A stretch of 41,007 nucleotides of DNA from Chitinophaga pinensis. GTDB taxonomy: Bacteria; Bacteroidota; Bacteroidia; UKL13-3. The position numbers and the translations under genes were made by a program. Every line of letters begins with the position of its first letter. The stretch's first letter is position 1. Under the pieces are notes generated by a model. The model ran no database searches. It was not told where the DNA came from and saw only the letters and a list, made by a program, of their open reading frames with translations. Below are positions 23,656 to 32,467 of this stretch, piece by piece. The stretch lies in NCBI GenBank assembly GCA_945861965.1, contig CAMAWM010000020.1:1-41007 (forward strand), given 5' to 3'.

Positions 23656-26463
23656 TTGAATAAACACCTTGAATTGAACCCATATAAACAAAATATTTTC
23701 TTTTTCTTTTTGCTGATTGGGTTTGCTCAAAACATTTCGGCTGCAAATGAAATTCCTTCGTTCAAACCTCAAATAGAATTTACTGAAAACAAAGGGCAAT
23801 GGAACGAAGATATACAATTCCGATTTTTTTCCTCATCGCTCGATATTCATTTGAAAAAAAATGGAATCAATTATTACCTTTTTGATGAAAAAGATATAGC
23901 GGAAATTTTTAAACATCCAAGCTCTGAAAAACCAAAAATAACAAGCGCCAAATCGCATTTTATTCAATTAAATTTTATAGGTGCAAATTCAAACATTGAA
24001 ATTAGCAAACAAAAGAAGTCAGCGCATTATTACAACTACTTTTTGGGCAGTGAAAGAAACAAATGGAAAAGTCGTATTTATGCTTATCAAGACATACTTT
24101 ATTCAAATATTTATGAGGGAATTGATTTAAAAATTTCTTCATCTGGTGATGAGTTAAAATACGATTGGATTTTGAAGCCAAATGCCGATCCTACAAAAAT
24201 TAAAATGAACTTTGAAGGTGCCACTAATTTAAAATCAGAATACGGTGATTTGTTCATTTATCACAGTCTTGGTTTTATGCGCGAACGAAAGCCCATTGCT
24301 TACCAAATTATTGACGGAAAACATGTTGACGTTTTAGTTGAGTTTGTAATTTTGGGTAAAAATGTAAGTTTTAATTTACTAGAAGGGTACAATAAAAATT
24401 ACGAATTAATTATTGATCCTCAACTCATTTTTAGTACCTATTCGGGCTCGCGAGTTGATAATTTTGGTTTCACTGCCACATACGATTCGCAAGGACATTT
24501 ATACATTGGCGGAATAGGAAGCAGCCATGCATTGGGAAACAATTTTGATACTTCAGGATACCCAACAACACCAGGAGCTTTTCAGAAATATTTTAAAAAC
24601 GGAAGTGCAATGCCGCCAGTAAATTTGCCTTGTGATATTACGATTAGTAAATACAGTGCCGATGGAAAAAATTTACTTTATGCAACTTATTTTGGCGGAA
24701 GCGGAAATGAACATCCGCATAGTTTGGTTGTAGACAAAGACGATAATTTTATTTTTTTTGGAACCACTAATTCTTACGACTTTCCTACAACAATAAATGG
24801 ATACGATACCACCGCAAATGGATCGTTTGATTTGTTTGTCGCCAAGTTTGATTCGGCTTGCAATGGATTAATTGCATCAACCTATTTGGGCGGATCATAC
24901 AACGATGGATTGAATAATATTGACGAAGGAACTGGAGGATTGCATCATTTTTATGCCGATGATTTTAGAGGCGATATCATTCCGGATAAAAGCGGAAATA
25001 TCTTACTTGCCACGGTTAGCCAATCAGTAGATTTTCCTGTTACAAATGGTTCATTTGGCGGAGCAATTACACAAGGACAAAAAGGAGTTGTGCTAAAGTT
25101 TTCGCCCAATCTTGATTCATTAATTTTTAGCGGATCAATTGGCGGAAAATCAGGAAACGAAGCAATTTATAGCATTGATTTAAATAGTAACGAAGATATT
25201 TATATAGCCGGAGGAACCAGCAGTGTTGATAGTTTTCCGGGAATAACGAACACTTATTTTGGTGGCATTTCAGATGGATTTATCACAAAAATAAAAAATG
25301 ACGGATCGCAAATTCTCAAGTCCTTATATTTTGGTACAAACAAGTACGACCAAATATATTCACTGGAATTAGACAAAAGCGAAAACGTTTTCATTGTTGG
25401 GCAAAGTTTGGGAAATATTGCAGTAAGTCCAACGGTTTACAACAATCCAGGAACGCATCATTTTATTGCTAGTCTCGACAAAAATCTAAACGCAACAATT
25501 TTTTCGACCGTATTTGGAGGAAGTAAAAATAATCTCAACATCACCATCAACGCTTTTTTGGTTGATGATTGTGGAAGAATTTATGTTGCAGGTTGGGGCG
25601 CATCAGGTTTTACTCCAGCATCGGGCACAACAGATAGTTTGCCAGTAACAACCGATGCGTATAAAAAAACTACTGACGGAAGAGATTTTTATTTATTGGT
25701 TTTAGGAAAAAATGCAGAGAATCTTTTGTATGCAAGTTTTTTTGGTGGAACCAACAGCAGCGACCATGTGGATGGCGGAACGAGTAGATTTGACAAAAAA
25801 GGCGTGGTTTATCAATCGGTATGTGCCAGTTGCCAAAATCCGGGACCGCCATTAAGCGATTTTCCTACAACTGCGGGAGTAAAATTTCCGCAAAACTTAA
25901 GTCCGCGTTGTAGCAATGCGGGGTTTAAATTTGATTTTAAAATTCCCAATGCCGACTTTGATTTTGGAATTGATACCTGTGCCGACATCATAAATTTTGC
26001 AAGCAAAACTCCAGATGCTGACGGTTATTTATGGATTTTTCCGGATGGACAAACAACGACAGAAAAAAATCCCGTAATGGTATTATCCAAACTAGTAAAT
26101 AAAGAGGTAATGCTAATCACCAATCCGGGAAGTTTATGCTCAGATACGATTAAAAAATTAATTATTTTTAACGATACAATTGTGTTTCCGTTTGTGCCCA
26201 ATGTGTTTACACCCAACAACGATGGCGTAAATGATTTTTATTTTTTTAACGGATTAAAAAGAGGTTGCGACAAAGTTGAAATTAAAATATACAACCGTTG
26301 GGGACAATTGTATTTTGAAGCATCTCAGACCGATTTTACATGGGACGGAACAGACGGAAAAGGAAGTTTAGCTCCAGTGGGCGTTTACTTTTACATAGGA
26401 ATGTTTAAGCAAATGGGCAAACCCGAAGTAAAATTACATGGAACAATCACATTATTGAGATAG
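23656..26463 (+). CDS. Secreted SBBP/beta-propeller protein with T9SS type B domain
   Basis: A 935-aa exported protein. A hydrophobic signal segment (IFFFFLLIGFAQNISA) is followed by a DUF7948-like N-terminal domain (about 35-260, with FTENKGQWNEDIQFRF). Then come SBBP-type beta-propeller repeats (about 265-720, recurring patterns such as YATYFGGSGNEHPHSL, ASTYLGGSYNDGL and YASFFGGTNSSDH). A PKD-like turn follows, and the last 85 residues form a canonical gliding motility-associated domain (NVFTPNNDGVND, IYNRWGQLYFE, WDGTDGKG, GTITLLR). The start is uncertain: TTG 23656 is in frame, TTG 23674 would also keep the signal peptide, and an ATG at 23648 is out of frame because of a seven-T run. It is transcribed away from the sigma gene. 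Confidence 0.88.
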   Translation: MNKHLELNPYKQNIFFFFLLIGFAQNISAANEIPSFKPQIEFTENKGQWNEDIQFRFFSSSLDIHLKKNGINYYLFDEKDIAEIFKHPSSEKPKITSAKSHFIQLNFIGANSNIEISKQKKSAHYYNYFLGSERNKWKSRIYAYQDILYSNIYEGIDLKISSSGDELKYDWILKPNADPTKIKMNFEGATNLKSEYGDLFIYHSLGFMRERKPIAYQIIDGKHVDVLVEFVILGKNVSFNLLEGYNKNYELIIDPQLIFSTYSGSRVDNFGFTATYDSQGHLYIGGIGSSHALGNNFDTSGYPTTPGAFQKYFKNGSAMPPVNLPCDITISKYSADGKNLLYATYFGGSGNEHPHSLVVDKDDNFIFFGTTNSYDFPTTINGYDTTANGSFDLFVAKFDSACNGLIASTYLGGSYNDGLNNIDEGTGGLHHFYADDFRGDIIPDKSGNILLATVSQSVDFPVTNGSFGGAITQGQKGVVLKFSPNLDSLIFSGSIGGKSGNEAIYSIDLNSNEDIYIAGGTSSVDSFPGITNTYFGGISDGFITKIKNDGSQILKSLYFGTNKYDQIYSLELDKSENVFIVGQSLGNIAVSPTVYNNPGTHHFIASLDKNLNATIFSTVFGGSKNNLNITINAFLVDDCGRIYVAGWGASGFTPASGTTDSLPVTTDAYKKTTDGRDFYLLVLGKNAENLLYASFFGGTNSSDHVDGGTSRFDKKGVVYQSVCASCQNPGPPLSDFPTTAGVKFPQNLSPRCSNAGFKFDFKIPNADFDFGIDTCADIINFASKTPDADGYLWIFPDGQTTTEKNPVMVLSKLVNKEVMLITNPGSLCSDTIKKLIIFNDTIVFPFVPNVFTPNNDGVNDFYFFNGLKRGCDKVEIKIYNRWGQLYFEASQTDFTWDGTDGKGSLAPVGVYFYIGMFKQMGKPEVKLHGTITLLR

Positions 26464-26469
26464 CTTGTT

Positions 26470-26477
26470 TATCTTTG
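26470..26477 (+). promoter_or_regulatory. -7 promoter box for the PTPS gene
   Basis: TATCTTTG is a perfect TAnnTTTG box 7 bp after the previous stop codon and 18 bp before the ATG at 26496. No good -33 TTTG at 19 bp was found. It supports ATG 26496 over the TTG at 26475, which lies inside the box. Confidence 0.4.
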
Positions 26478-26495
26478 AAGCCCCAAAAAAACAAA

Positions 26496-26906
26496 ATGGA
26501 AATAACAGTTTCGCGAAAAACAAATTTTAATGCTGCGCATAGGTTGCATGTAAATTCGTGGAGCGATGAAAAGAACAAATCAATTTTTGGATTGTGCAAC
26601 AATCCAAATTTTCATGGACATAATTACCAATTGATTGTTGCTGTTAGCGGAGAAATGGAAACAGAAAGCGGGTTTTTAATTGATTTAAAAATATTGAAAC
26701 AAATTATTTTTGAAGAAGTTGAAGAAAAATTTGATCACAAAAACTTGAATATGGATACCGATGAATTTAAAAATATAAATCCAACGGCAGAAAATATTGC
26801 AATTGTAATTTGGAACTTGTTGAGAAAAAGATTGAATACGAATTTAAAAATGAAAGTCACACTTTATGAAACCGAAAGAAACTTTGTTGAGTACAACGGA
26901 AATTAA
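26496..26906 (+). CDS. 6-pyruvoyl-tetrahydropterin synthase/QueD family enzyme
   Basis: A 136-aa enzyme of the PTPS/QueD family, acting on 7,8-dihydroneopterin triphosphate. The zinc ligands are visible: His in NAAHRLH (about 15-21) and the HGH pair in CNNPNFHGHNY (about 35-45). The catalytic Cys stands five residues before HGH, the spacing of animal 6-pyruvoyl-tetrahydropterin synthase; E. coli QueD has three. The C-terminal TLYETERNFVEY carries the pterin-binding Glu. Many databases would label it 6-carboxytetrahydropterin synthase, so the product (queuosine precursor or a tetrahydropterin) is open. ATG 26496 was chosen because a -7 box precedes it. It overlaps folE by 41 bp. Confidence 0.88.
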   Translation: MEITVSRKTNFNAAHRLHVNSWSDEKNKSIFGLCNNPNFHGHNYQLIVAVSGEMETESGFLIDLKILKQIIFEEVEEKFDHKNLNMDTDEFKNINPTAENIAIVIWNLLRKRLNTNLKMKVTLYETERNFVEYNGN

Positions 26907-27558
26907 AAAATTAGCGGAGTCTGAAATTGAAAACGATCATTCTTCGTTTTCGATGGATACTGCACTTAGAGAAGATGCATTTGAGTTGGATGACGATTTG
27001 AAAATTGAATTGATCGAAAAGCATTTTAAAGAAATTATGCTCATTTTGGGGCTTGATTTAAATGACGATAGTCTTAGCGGAACTCCGCACAGAGTTGCCA
27101 AAATGTATGTAAAAGAAATGTTTAAAGGCCTAAAACCTGAAAACGAACCCAAATCGCGCCTTTTTGAAAATAAGTACGAGTACAAGAACATGCTGATCGA
27201 AAAAAATATTTCGTTTCACAGTGTTTGCGAACATCATTTTGTACCAATTATTGGCAATGCGCATTTGGCATATTTCCCCAACGATCAAGTTATTGGTTTG
27301 TCGAAATTAAATAGAATAGTGGGGTATTTTGCACAAAGGCCACAAGTGCAAGAACGAATGACAATGCAAATTTCAAAAATGTTGAAAGAGGTACTGAAAA
27401 CCGAAGATATTGCTGTAATAATTGAAGCCGATCATTTGTGTGTAGCCATGCGTGGCGTACAAGACGAAAGCAGCAGCACAGTTACCAGCGATTTTTCGGG
27501 AAAGTTTAAAGATGCCGAATGCAGAGAAGAGCTTATTAAATTTATTTCGATGAAATAA
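26866..27558 (+). CDS. folE: GTP cyclohydrolase I
   Basis: Converts GTP to 7,8-dihydroneopterin triphosphate, the substrate of the preceding enzyme and the entry to folate and pterins. The protein is up to 230 aa. The zinc ligands are visible in HSVCEHHFVP and ADHLCVAMRGVQ, with SKLNRIVGYFAQRPQVQERM in between and GTPHRVAKMY near the N-terminus of the core. The first 45 residues are an acidic, poorly conserved extension, and ATG 26866 lies inside the preceding gene. A later ATG at 26953 is possible and would remove most of this overlap. The stop is 1 bp from the convergent permease stop. Confidence 0.95.
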   Translation: MKPKETLLSTTEIKKLAESEIENDHSSFSMDTALREDAFELDDDLKIELIEKHFKEIMLILGLDLNDDSLSGTPHRVAKMYVKEMFKGLKPENEPKSRLFENKYEYKNMLIEKNISFHSVCEHHFVPIIGNAHLAYFPNDQVIGLSKLNRIVGYFAQRPQVQERMTMQISKMLKEVLKTEDIAVIIEADHLCVAMRGVQDESSSTVTSDFSGKFKDAECREELIKFISMK

Positions 27559-27559
27559 G

Positions 27560-28777
27560 TTAAATTAATTTTGCGGCTTTGCGTGCTGGATAAATGGAGG
27601 TTACTATTCCAATACAAAATAGCGTTGCAAATACAATTACAACATCTTCAATTTTCATCATTATTGGATATTCCTGCGACAGCGAACTCATTCCATTTAG
27701 TTTTACCCAACCATAAGTTTGCTGAGCTTTGCAAACTAGGTATCCAACAAAAAGACCAATGATTGATCCGCAGATTGCAAGCATCAAACTTTCAAAAATA
27801 AAAACCAAGGAAATGTTTTGTCGTGTTATGCCCATACTCGACAAAATAGAAATGTCTTTCTTTTTTTCAATCACTAACATATAAAGCGAACCGATGGTAT
27901 TAAATGCTGCAATAATTATAATAAACAGCAAAATCATATAGGTTATAAATCTTTCGGTTTTTACAACTTTATAAAACGACTCTCTTTGCATAAAACGATT
28001 TTTTACCGAGAAATTTTTTCCGCAAATTTTTTCAATCGCAGTCAATATTTTGTCTGAATTTGCATTCTTGTCAAGTGTAATTTCTATGGCAGATATTTCA
28101 TTTTCTTTTTCGAGCAATGGCGCAAAAACGCGTAGCGGGATTATCGCATATTTATCATCAACTTCTTCTTGAATTGAAAAAATAGCAGAAGGCGAAAGCG
28201 TATATTTATTAAATGCCGCACTTGGATACAACAAATCAATTTTCCCTTTGCGAGGAGCATATATAGTCAGAAAATTAAATTGATCATTTGGATCAACTCC
28301 AAGCCGGTAAGCCAAGCCATAACCAAGCATTGCATAATTTTGGGTTTTATCTTGCAACACAAATTCGCCTCGAACGATATTGCTATCAAGTTTACTTGAA
28401 TTTACATAAGTGGAATCGACAGCTTTAATTGTGGCAATGGCTTGTTTGTCGTTGTATTTTACCATAACATTTTCTTCAAGCACATAGCACATAGTTGCTA
28501 TTTCGTTTATTGATTTTATTTTATCAATTGCCAATTGATTTGGGTTAAATGTTTTGCCTTCGTTAATTGAAATTGAAATGTCGGGATCAAAGTTTTTGTA
28601 CATCGAAGAAAATAAATCTTCGAAACCATTGAATACAGAAAGCACAATAAACAAAGCTGCAGCGCCAACTACATATCCCAATAAACTGATGGCCGAAATA
28701 ATTGAAATGGCATTAAATTCTCCGCTTTTTTTTCGCGAAAAAAAATAACGCAATGCAATTTTTAATGAAAGTTTCAA
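27560..28777 (-). CDS. LolC/LolE-type ABC transporter permease (FtsX family)
   Basis: A 405-aa membrane protein with the four-helix MacB/FtsX layout: one helix near the N-terminus (about 22-45, AISLLGYVVGAAALFIVL), a large periplasmic domain (about 50-265) and three C-terminal helices. The first of these begins at about 270 (YMILLFIIIIAAFNTIGSLYM), and the next is FESLMLAICGSIIGLFVGYL. The family extracts lipoproteins for outer membrane transport or exports other substrates with a LolD-like ATPase, which is not in the window. There is no ATG start. TTG 28777 (MKLSLKIALRYFFSRKK) gives the usual short N-terminus; TTG 28801 adds 8 residues. Confidence 0.85.
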   Translation of the reverse strand: MKLSLKIALRYFFSRKKSGEFNAISIISAISLLGYVVGAAALFIVLSVFNGFEDLFSSMYKNFDPDISISINEGKTFNPNQLAIDKIKSINEIATMCYVLEENVMVKYNDKQAIATIKAVDSTYVNSSKLDSNIVRGEFVLQDKTQNYAMLGYGLAYRLGVDPNDQFNFLTIYAPRKGKIDLLYPSAAFNKYTLSPSAIFSIQEEVDDKYAIIPLRVFAPLLEKENEISAIEITLDKNANSDKILTAIEKICGKNFSVKNRFMQRESFYKVVKTERFITYMILLFIIIIAAFNTIGSLYMLVIEKKKDISILSSMGITRQNISLVFIFESLMLAICGSIIGLFVGYLVCKAQQTYGWVKLNGMSSLSQEYPIMMKIEDVVIVFATLFCIGIVTSIYPARKAAKLI

Positions 28778-28815
28778 TTGTTTTTTGTTTATAAAAAGCA
28801 AAAACTAAATCCAAA

Positions 28816-29619
28816 TTATTTCCAAGCTTTCACAATCAAACCGGTTCCGGTTGAATTATTTGCGTACGTATCAAAGCAGTTTAAAATAAAACTAATTGGA
28901 TAGGCAATTGCATAATAAAACGGAAGCAGAGCGAAAAATAATTTGCTTGTGTTTAGCATTAGCATCGGATATTTCATACTCAATCGCCAAGCAATTTTTC
29001 CGGTAGTTCCGTAGCTGTATAAAATCTCGATTTTTGAAAATCCGGCTAGCATAAGTTTTTCACGCATTTCATCCACATTGTAGCCATCTCTTACATGTTC
29101 GCCAATAAACGAATCGCCTGTTTCTTCATGCACATCGCTTCCGCCTTGGTCGCTTGGAGTTGAAATCAAAAGCATGGCTCCGGGTTTCATTGCAGTGTAA
29201 AAATTTTGAAAAACCAGGACGTCTTCCAAAATATGTTCCATTACATCCACACATAATACCAAATTGTATTTATTTACGGCTATCGATTTTGTTAAATCGC
29301 CAACAGAAAAAGCAACATTTTTTAAGTTGCATTTGGCAAAGAATTTATTGCAATCTGCAATTTGTTCTTCTTTAACATCTATCGAATCTATTTGGCAGGT
29401 TCTGCACTTTTGCGCGATGTAAAAACTGTACTGTCCAAATCCCGAACCGGCATCTAAAATTTGTGGCGATTTGTTTTTTTTGAACCAATCTCTTAGCTCT
29501 CTGTGAATATGCCAGCTGCGAAGCAACAACAAATCCAAGAGCTTATAAAATAGTTTTCGTAATAAAACGGATTGATTAAAAACGCTGCCTAAATCTTTTT
29601 TTATTGGATCGTAATTCAT
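28816..29619 (-). CDS. Class I SAM-dependent methyltransferase
   Basis: A 267-aa protein with a Rossmann methyltransferase core: motif I ILDAGSGFGQYSFYIA (about 53-68), an acidic residue at the end of strand 2 (DSIDVKEEQI), motif II-like SVGDLTK, and motif IV/V LVLCVDVMEHILEDV (about 120-134), followed by MKPGAMLLISTPS. The C-terminal 80 residues are hydrophobic (LFFALLPFYYAIAYPISFIL), suggesting membrane association and perhaps a lipid or glycan substrate. The substrate is unknown. It lies 21 bp below rbfA and 14-38 bp above the permease, so it is probably co-transcribed with both. Confidence 0.85.
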   Translation of the reverse strand: MNYDPIKKDLGSVFNQSVLLRKLFYKLLDLLLLRSWHIHRELRDWFKKNKSPQILDAGSGFGQYSFYIAQKCRTCQIDSIDVKEEQIADCNKFFAKCNLKNVAFSVGDLTKSIAVNKYNLVLCVDVMEHILEDVLVFQNFYTAMKPGAMLLISTPSDQGGSDVHEETGDSFIGEHVRDGYNVDEMREKLMLAGFSKIEILYSYGTTGKIAWRLSMKYPMLMLNTSKLFFALLPFYYAIAYPISFILNCFDTYANNSTGTGLIVKAWK

Positions 29620-29640
29620 TTGCTAATTGCGTGTTTCTAT

Positions 29641-30009
29641 TTAATTATTATTGCCTTTTTTCTCGTCTTCTGATTTCACGTTTTTCAATACCTGCTCCAT
29701 ATGAAATACATAATCTAAACTATCGTCAACAAAAAATTTTAACTCGGGAACAATACGCGCTTGTTTTCTGATTTTTTTAGCCAATTCTCTGCGTATTTCT
29801 TTCGAATTTAGTTCGATTAAATCCATCACAAGTTTTATATTCTTTGGGCTAATAAAGCTCACATATATTTTAGCGTAACCCAAATCGGGCGAAATTTCAA
29901 CTTTGCTAATGGTTATAAATTCATTATTGAAAGAGGCGGATTCTAATCGAAATATTTCTGCCAAATACTCTTGTATCAATCCGGCAAATTTTTCTTGTCT
30001 GATGCTCAT
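29641..30009 (-). CDS. rbfA: 30S ribosome-binding factor A
   Basis: Helps mature the 5' end of 16S rRNA and 30S subunits; also important in the cold. The 122-aa protein has the compact KH-like fold: N-terminal RQEKFAGLIQEYLAEIF, the ITISKVEISPDLGYAKIYVS strand-turn (about 32-51), and RRELAKKIRKQARIVPELKF (about 73-92), which contains the expected AxxG/N-type turn region. The C-terminus is Lys/Asn-rich. A perfect -7 box ends only 4 nt before the ATG at 30009, so its message may be leaderless. Confidence 0.93.
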   Translation of the reverse strand: MSIRQEKFAGLIQEYLAEIFRLESASFNNEFITISKVEISPDLGYAKIYVSFISPKNIKLVMDLIELNSKEIRRELAKKIRKQARIVPELKFFVDDSLDYVFHMEQVLKNVKSEDEKKGNNN

Positions 30010-30013
30010 GTGG

Positions 30014-30021
30014 CAAATATA
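30014..30021 (-). promoter_or_regulatory. -7 promoter box abutting rbfA
   Basis: TATATTTG on the minus strand (30021 to 30014) matches TAnnTTTG exactly and is separated from the rbfA ATG by only 4 nt (CCAC). A -33 TTTG at the right distance is not clear. If the box is used, transcription would begin within or at the start codon. It lies in the 76-bp gap after feoB. Confidence 0.4.
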
Positions 30022-30085
30022 ATAAAATCGAATTGACTGGAAGGTATTAAATGAGTTGAACTCAATCGAAGTAAAAAATCCAAGC

Positions 30086-32176
30086 TTATAAAATATTGAA
30101 AATTAATAAACTGCTTCCGTAGGCCAAAAAAGTTAAATAAAAAAACTGAATCAGCGTCCATTTTAAACTTTCTGTTTCTTTTTTTACCACTGCCATAGTG
30201 CTCATACATTGAAGCGCAAAAGCATAAAATATCATTAGAGATAATATAGTTGCAATGCTGTATTCTTTTTGCATTTTTTCTTTGATAGTCGAAAAGCTAT
30301 CCTTACTTGAATCGTTGTTTACACTGTAAATGGTGCTTACTGTTCCAACAAAAACCTCGCGAGCAGCTAAGGATGTTAAAAGGGCAATTCCAATTTTCCA
30401 ATCAAAACCCAATGGTCGAATTGCAGGTTCTATCATTTTTCCAAATTCGCCTGCATAACTTGCCTCTAATTTTTCGGAACTGATTTTTAGTTTTGTTGCT
30501 TCAATTACCGAATCGGGCAATGCGGGAATTGTATTTAAAATGCTATAATATTTTTCGTCTATTTTCTTTATGTTGTCTTTTGGCCCCGATGATGCCAAAG
30601 CCCAAAGTACAACCGACACGGCAACAATAATTTTTCCTGCGCCCCAAACAAAAGCACCTGCTTTTTCATAAACGGTGATGGCCAAATTGGTCAACAAGGG
30701 CATTTTGTAACCGGGCAGCTCCATTATAAAATAATTTTTTTGCTCTTGTTTTATAAAAAGTTTAAAAATCCACGCGCTAAAAATGGCTGCTATAAAACCA
30801 ATCAAATACATAAACATAAGCACCAATCCATGTAAATTGAATGGCCCCCACTTTGCAGTTGCAGGCAATAAAATTCCAATAAGTAAAGTATAAACGGGCA
30901 AACGCGCTGAACAACTCATGAGCGGAGTGACCAAAATTGTTATCAATCGTTCTTTTTTGTTTTCGATGCTGCGTGTTGCCATAATGCTTGGAACGGCACA
31001 AGCAATTCCGCTAATTAAAGGAACGATAGATTTTCCGTTCATTCCAAACGGACGCATCAACCTATCCATCATAAAGCCAACACGAGCCATATATCCTACA
31101 TCTTCTAATAGGCTAATAAATAAAAACAGTATTATTATTTGTGGCAAAAAAACGATGACGCCACTTAGCCCAGCTAAAATTCCATTTACCAACAAGTCAT
31201 TTAAAATGCCTGCAGGCAAAGTTTTGTTAATGGAATTTCCTAAAAAATTAAATGCGTTTTCAATCCATTCCATTGGATAGGCGCTCCAACTAAACATGGC
31301 TTGAAAAACGAGAAACAATAAAACCAAAAAAATAGTTAATCCCGCAAAACGATGCGTAATGATTTTATCTACTTTTTGTGTCAGCGATTTTTTAATTATT
31401 GATTGGTTTTGAATGCGAGAATTTTTTACGGCAGCATCAATTGTTGTATATCTAGAAAGGATTTCTTCTTCTTGAAATTTTTTTACGTCAAATTGATGGC
31501 GTTTAAAAATCTCATTAATTTGTTTTGCATTTTCGCTTAGCAAATCGCAAACATTAATTGCGTATTGCAAGGCGGAATAATTATTTCTTTTGTCGGTTAC
31601 TTTTCCAATCTCATTTAAAAGTTCTTCGCTTAAATTTTCGATGCTAAAATAATTAACGCTTGATTTTAGGTTTTCATTAAGCAAGGCAGCTTTAATATTT
31701 TCGAGTCCTTCGCGTTTTCTAGCATTGATAGCAAAAACAGGTATTTTCAACTCTGTTTGCAATTTTTTCAAGTCGTATTTTATGCCTTTTCGTTCGGCAA
31801 TATCAACCATGTTTAAAGCCAAAATTATCGGAACATTTAAATCAGCAACCTGTGTCATCAACAAAAGGTTTCGCTTAAGGTTGCTTGCATCGGCAATAAA
31901 AACTACTACATCGGGAAAATCGTTTTCGGATTTATTTCTTAATATGTCGTAGGTAATTAATTCATCAGCCGATTTTGGATAAAGACTATAGGTTCCGGGA
32001 AGGTCAATTACTCGTGCTTTTAAATGAGAGGATAATTTTGTTTCGCCAATTTTTTTTTCGACAGTAGTTCCAGGAAAATTACTCACTTTATGGTTCATTC
32101 CCGTCAAAGCGTTAAACAAGGATGTTTTTCCGCTATTGGGGTTTCCGATTAAAGCAATTTTAATTTCGTTTTGCAC
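30086..32176 (-). CDS. feoB: Ferrous iron transporter FeoB
   Basis: The main Fe(II) uptake permease of the inner membrane. The 696-aa protein begins with a G domain: G1 GNPNSGKTS (11-19), FPGTT (G2), DLPGTYSLYP (G3) and NMVD (G4). A helical GDI-like part and the membrane core follow, with GVIVFLPQIIILFLFIS, two Gate motifs (including IPLISG-type VPLISGIACAVPSIMATR) and LAAREVFVGTVSTIY near the end. The open frame extends to TTG 32230, deep inside feoA. I choose GTG 32176 (M-QNEIKIALIGNPN), whose first base is the last base of the feoA stop (TAGTG), a tight coupling. Confidence 0.95.
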   Translation of the reverse strand: MQNEIKIALIGNPNSGKTSLFNALTGMNHKVSNFPGTTVEKKIGETKLSSHLKARVIDLPGTYSLYPKSADELITYDILRNKSENDFPDVVVFIADASNLKRNLLLMTQVADLNVPIILALNMVDIAERKGIKYDLKKLQTELKIPVFAINARKREGLENIKAALLNENLKSSVNYFSIENLSEELLNEIGKVTDKRNNYSALQYAINVCDLLSENAKQINEIFKRHQFDVKKFQEEEILSRYTTIDAAVKNSRIQNQSIIKKSLTQKVDKIITHRFAGLTIFLVLLFLVFQAMFSWSAYPMEWIENAFNFLGNSINKTLPAGILNDLLVNGILAGLSGVIVFLPQIIILFLFISLLEDVGYMARVGFMMDRLMRPFGMNGKSIVPLISGIACAVPSIMATRSIENKKERLITILVTPLMSCSARLPVYTLLIGILLPATAKWGPFNLHGLVLMFMYLIGFIAAIFSAWIFKLFIKQEQKNYFIMELPGYKMPLLTNLAITVYEKAGAFVWGAGKIIVAVSVVLWALASSGPKDNIKKIDEKYYSILNTIPALPDSVIEATKLKISSEKLEASYAGEFGKMIEPAIRPLGFDWKIGIALLTSLAAREVFVGTVSTIYSVNNDSSKDSFSTIKEKMQKEYSIATILSLMIFYAFALQCMSTMAVVKKETESLKWTLIQFFYLTFLAYGSSLLIFNIL

Positions 32177-32403
32177 TAATTCTCTATTAATTTTATTTCG
32201 ACACAAGCCGCATCTGCCAATCGCAAACAAATTTTACTTTCATTCAATGCAAAAGCAATAGGATCGCCAAAAGGCGCAATGTTTTCAAGCGCAATTGTTT
32301 CGCCTGGCAACATTCCCATTTCAAAAAGTTTCAGCGCAAGTAAATCACCGTTTACTTTGCTTATGATTGCTTTTTGACCAGATTGCAGTTGAGTTAAATT
32401 CAT
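32176..32403 (-). CDS. feoA: Ferrous iron transport protein FeoA
   Basis: A 75-aa SH3-like cytoplasmic partner of FeoB. Typical elements are LTQLQSGQKAIISKVNGD, then LKLFEMGMLPGETIALEN (Gly/Pro-containing turn) and GDPIAFALNESKICLRLADA. The open frame goes to 32490, but ATG 32403 gives the usual start and length; the upstream residues read as an unnatural Ile/Leu/Thr run. It shares one base with the feoB start. A helicase gene ends 64 bp upstream on the same strand. No clear Fur box was recognised in the gap. Confidence 0.9.
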   Translation of the reverse strand: MNLTQLQSGQKAIISKVNGDLLALKLFEMGMLPGETIALENIAPFGDPIAFALNESKICLRLADAACVEIKLIEN

Positions 32404-32467
32404 AAAAAGTGTTGCAATGTAGATGAATTGACTTGGTGTTAAAATGATTTTGATTGTTAGAATAATT

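Noticed and set aside
30052-30064. A TGAGT-TGA-ACTCA hairpin after feoB as a terminator
   Set aside because: The stem is only 5 bp, A+T-rich and not followed by a T run in the direction of transcription.
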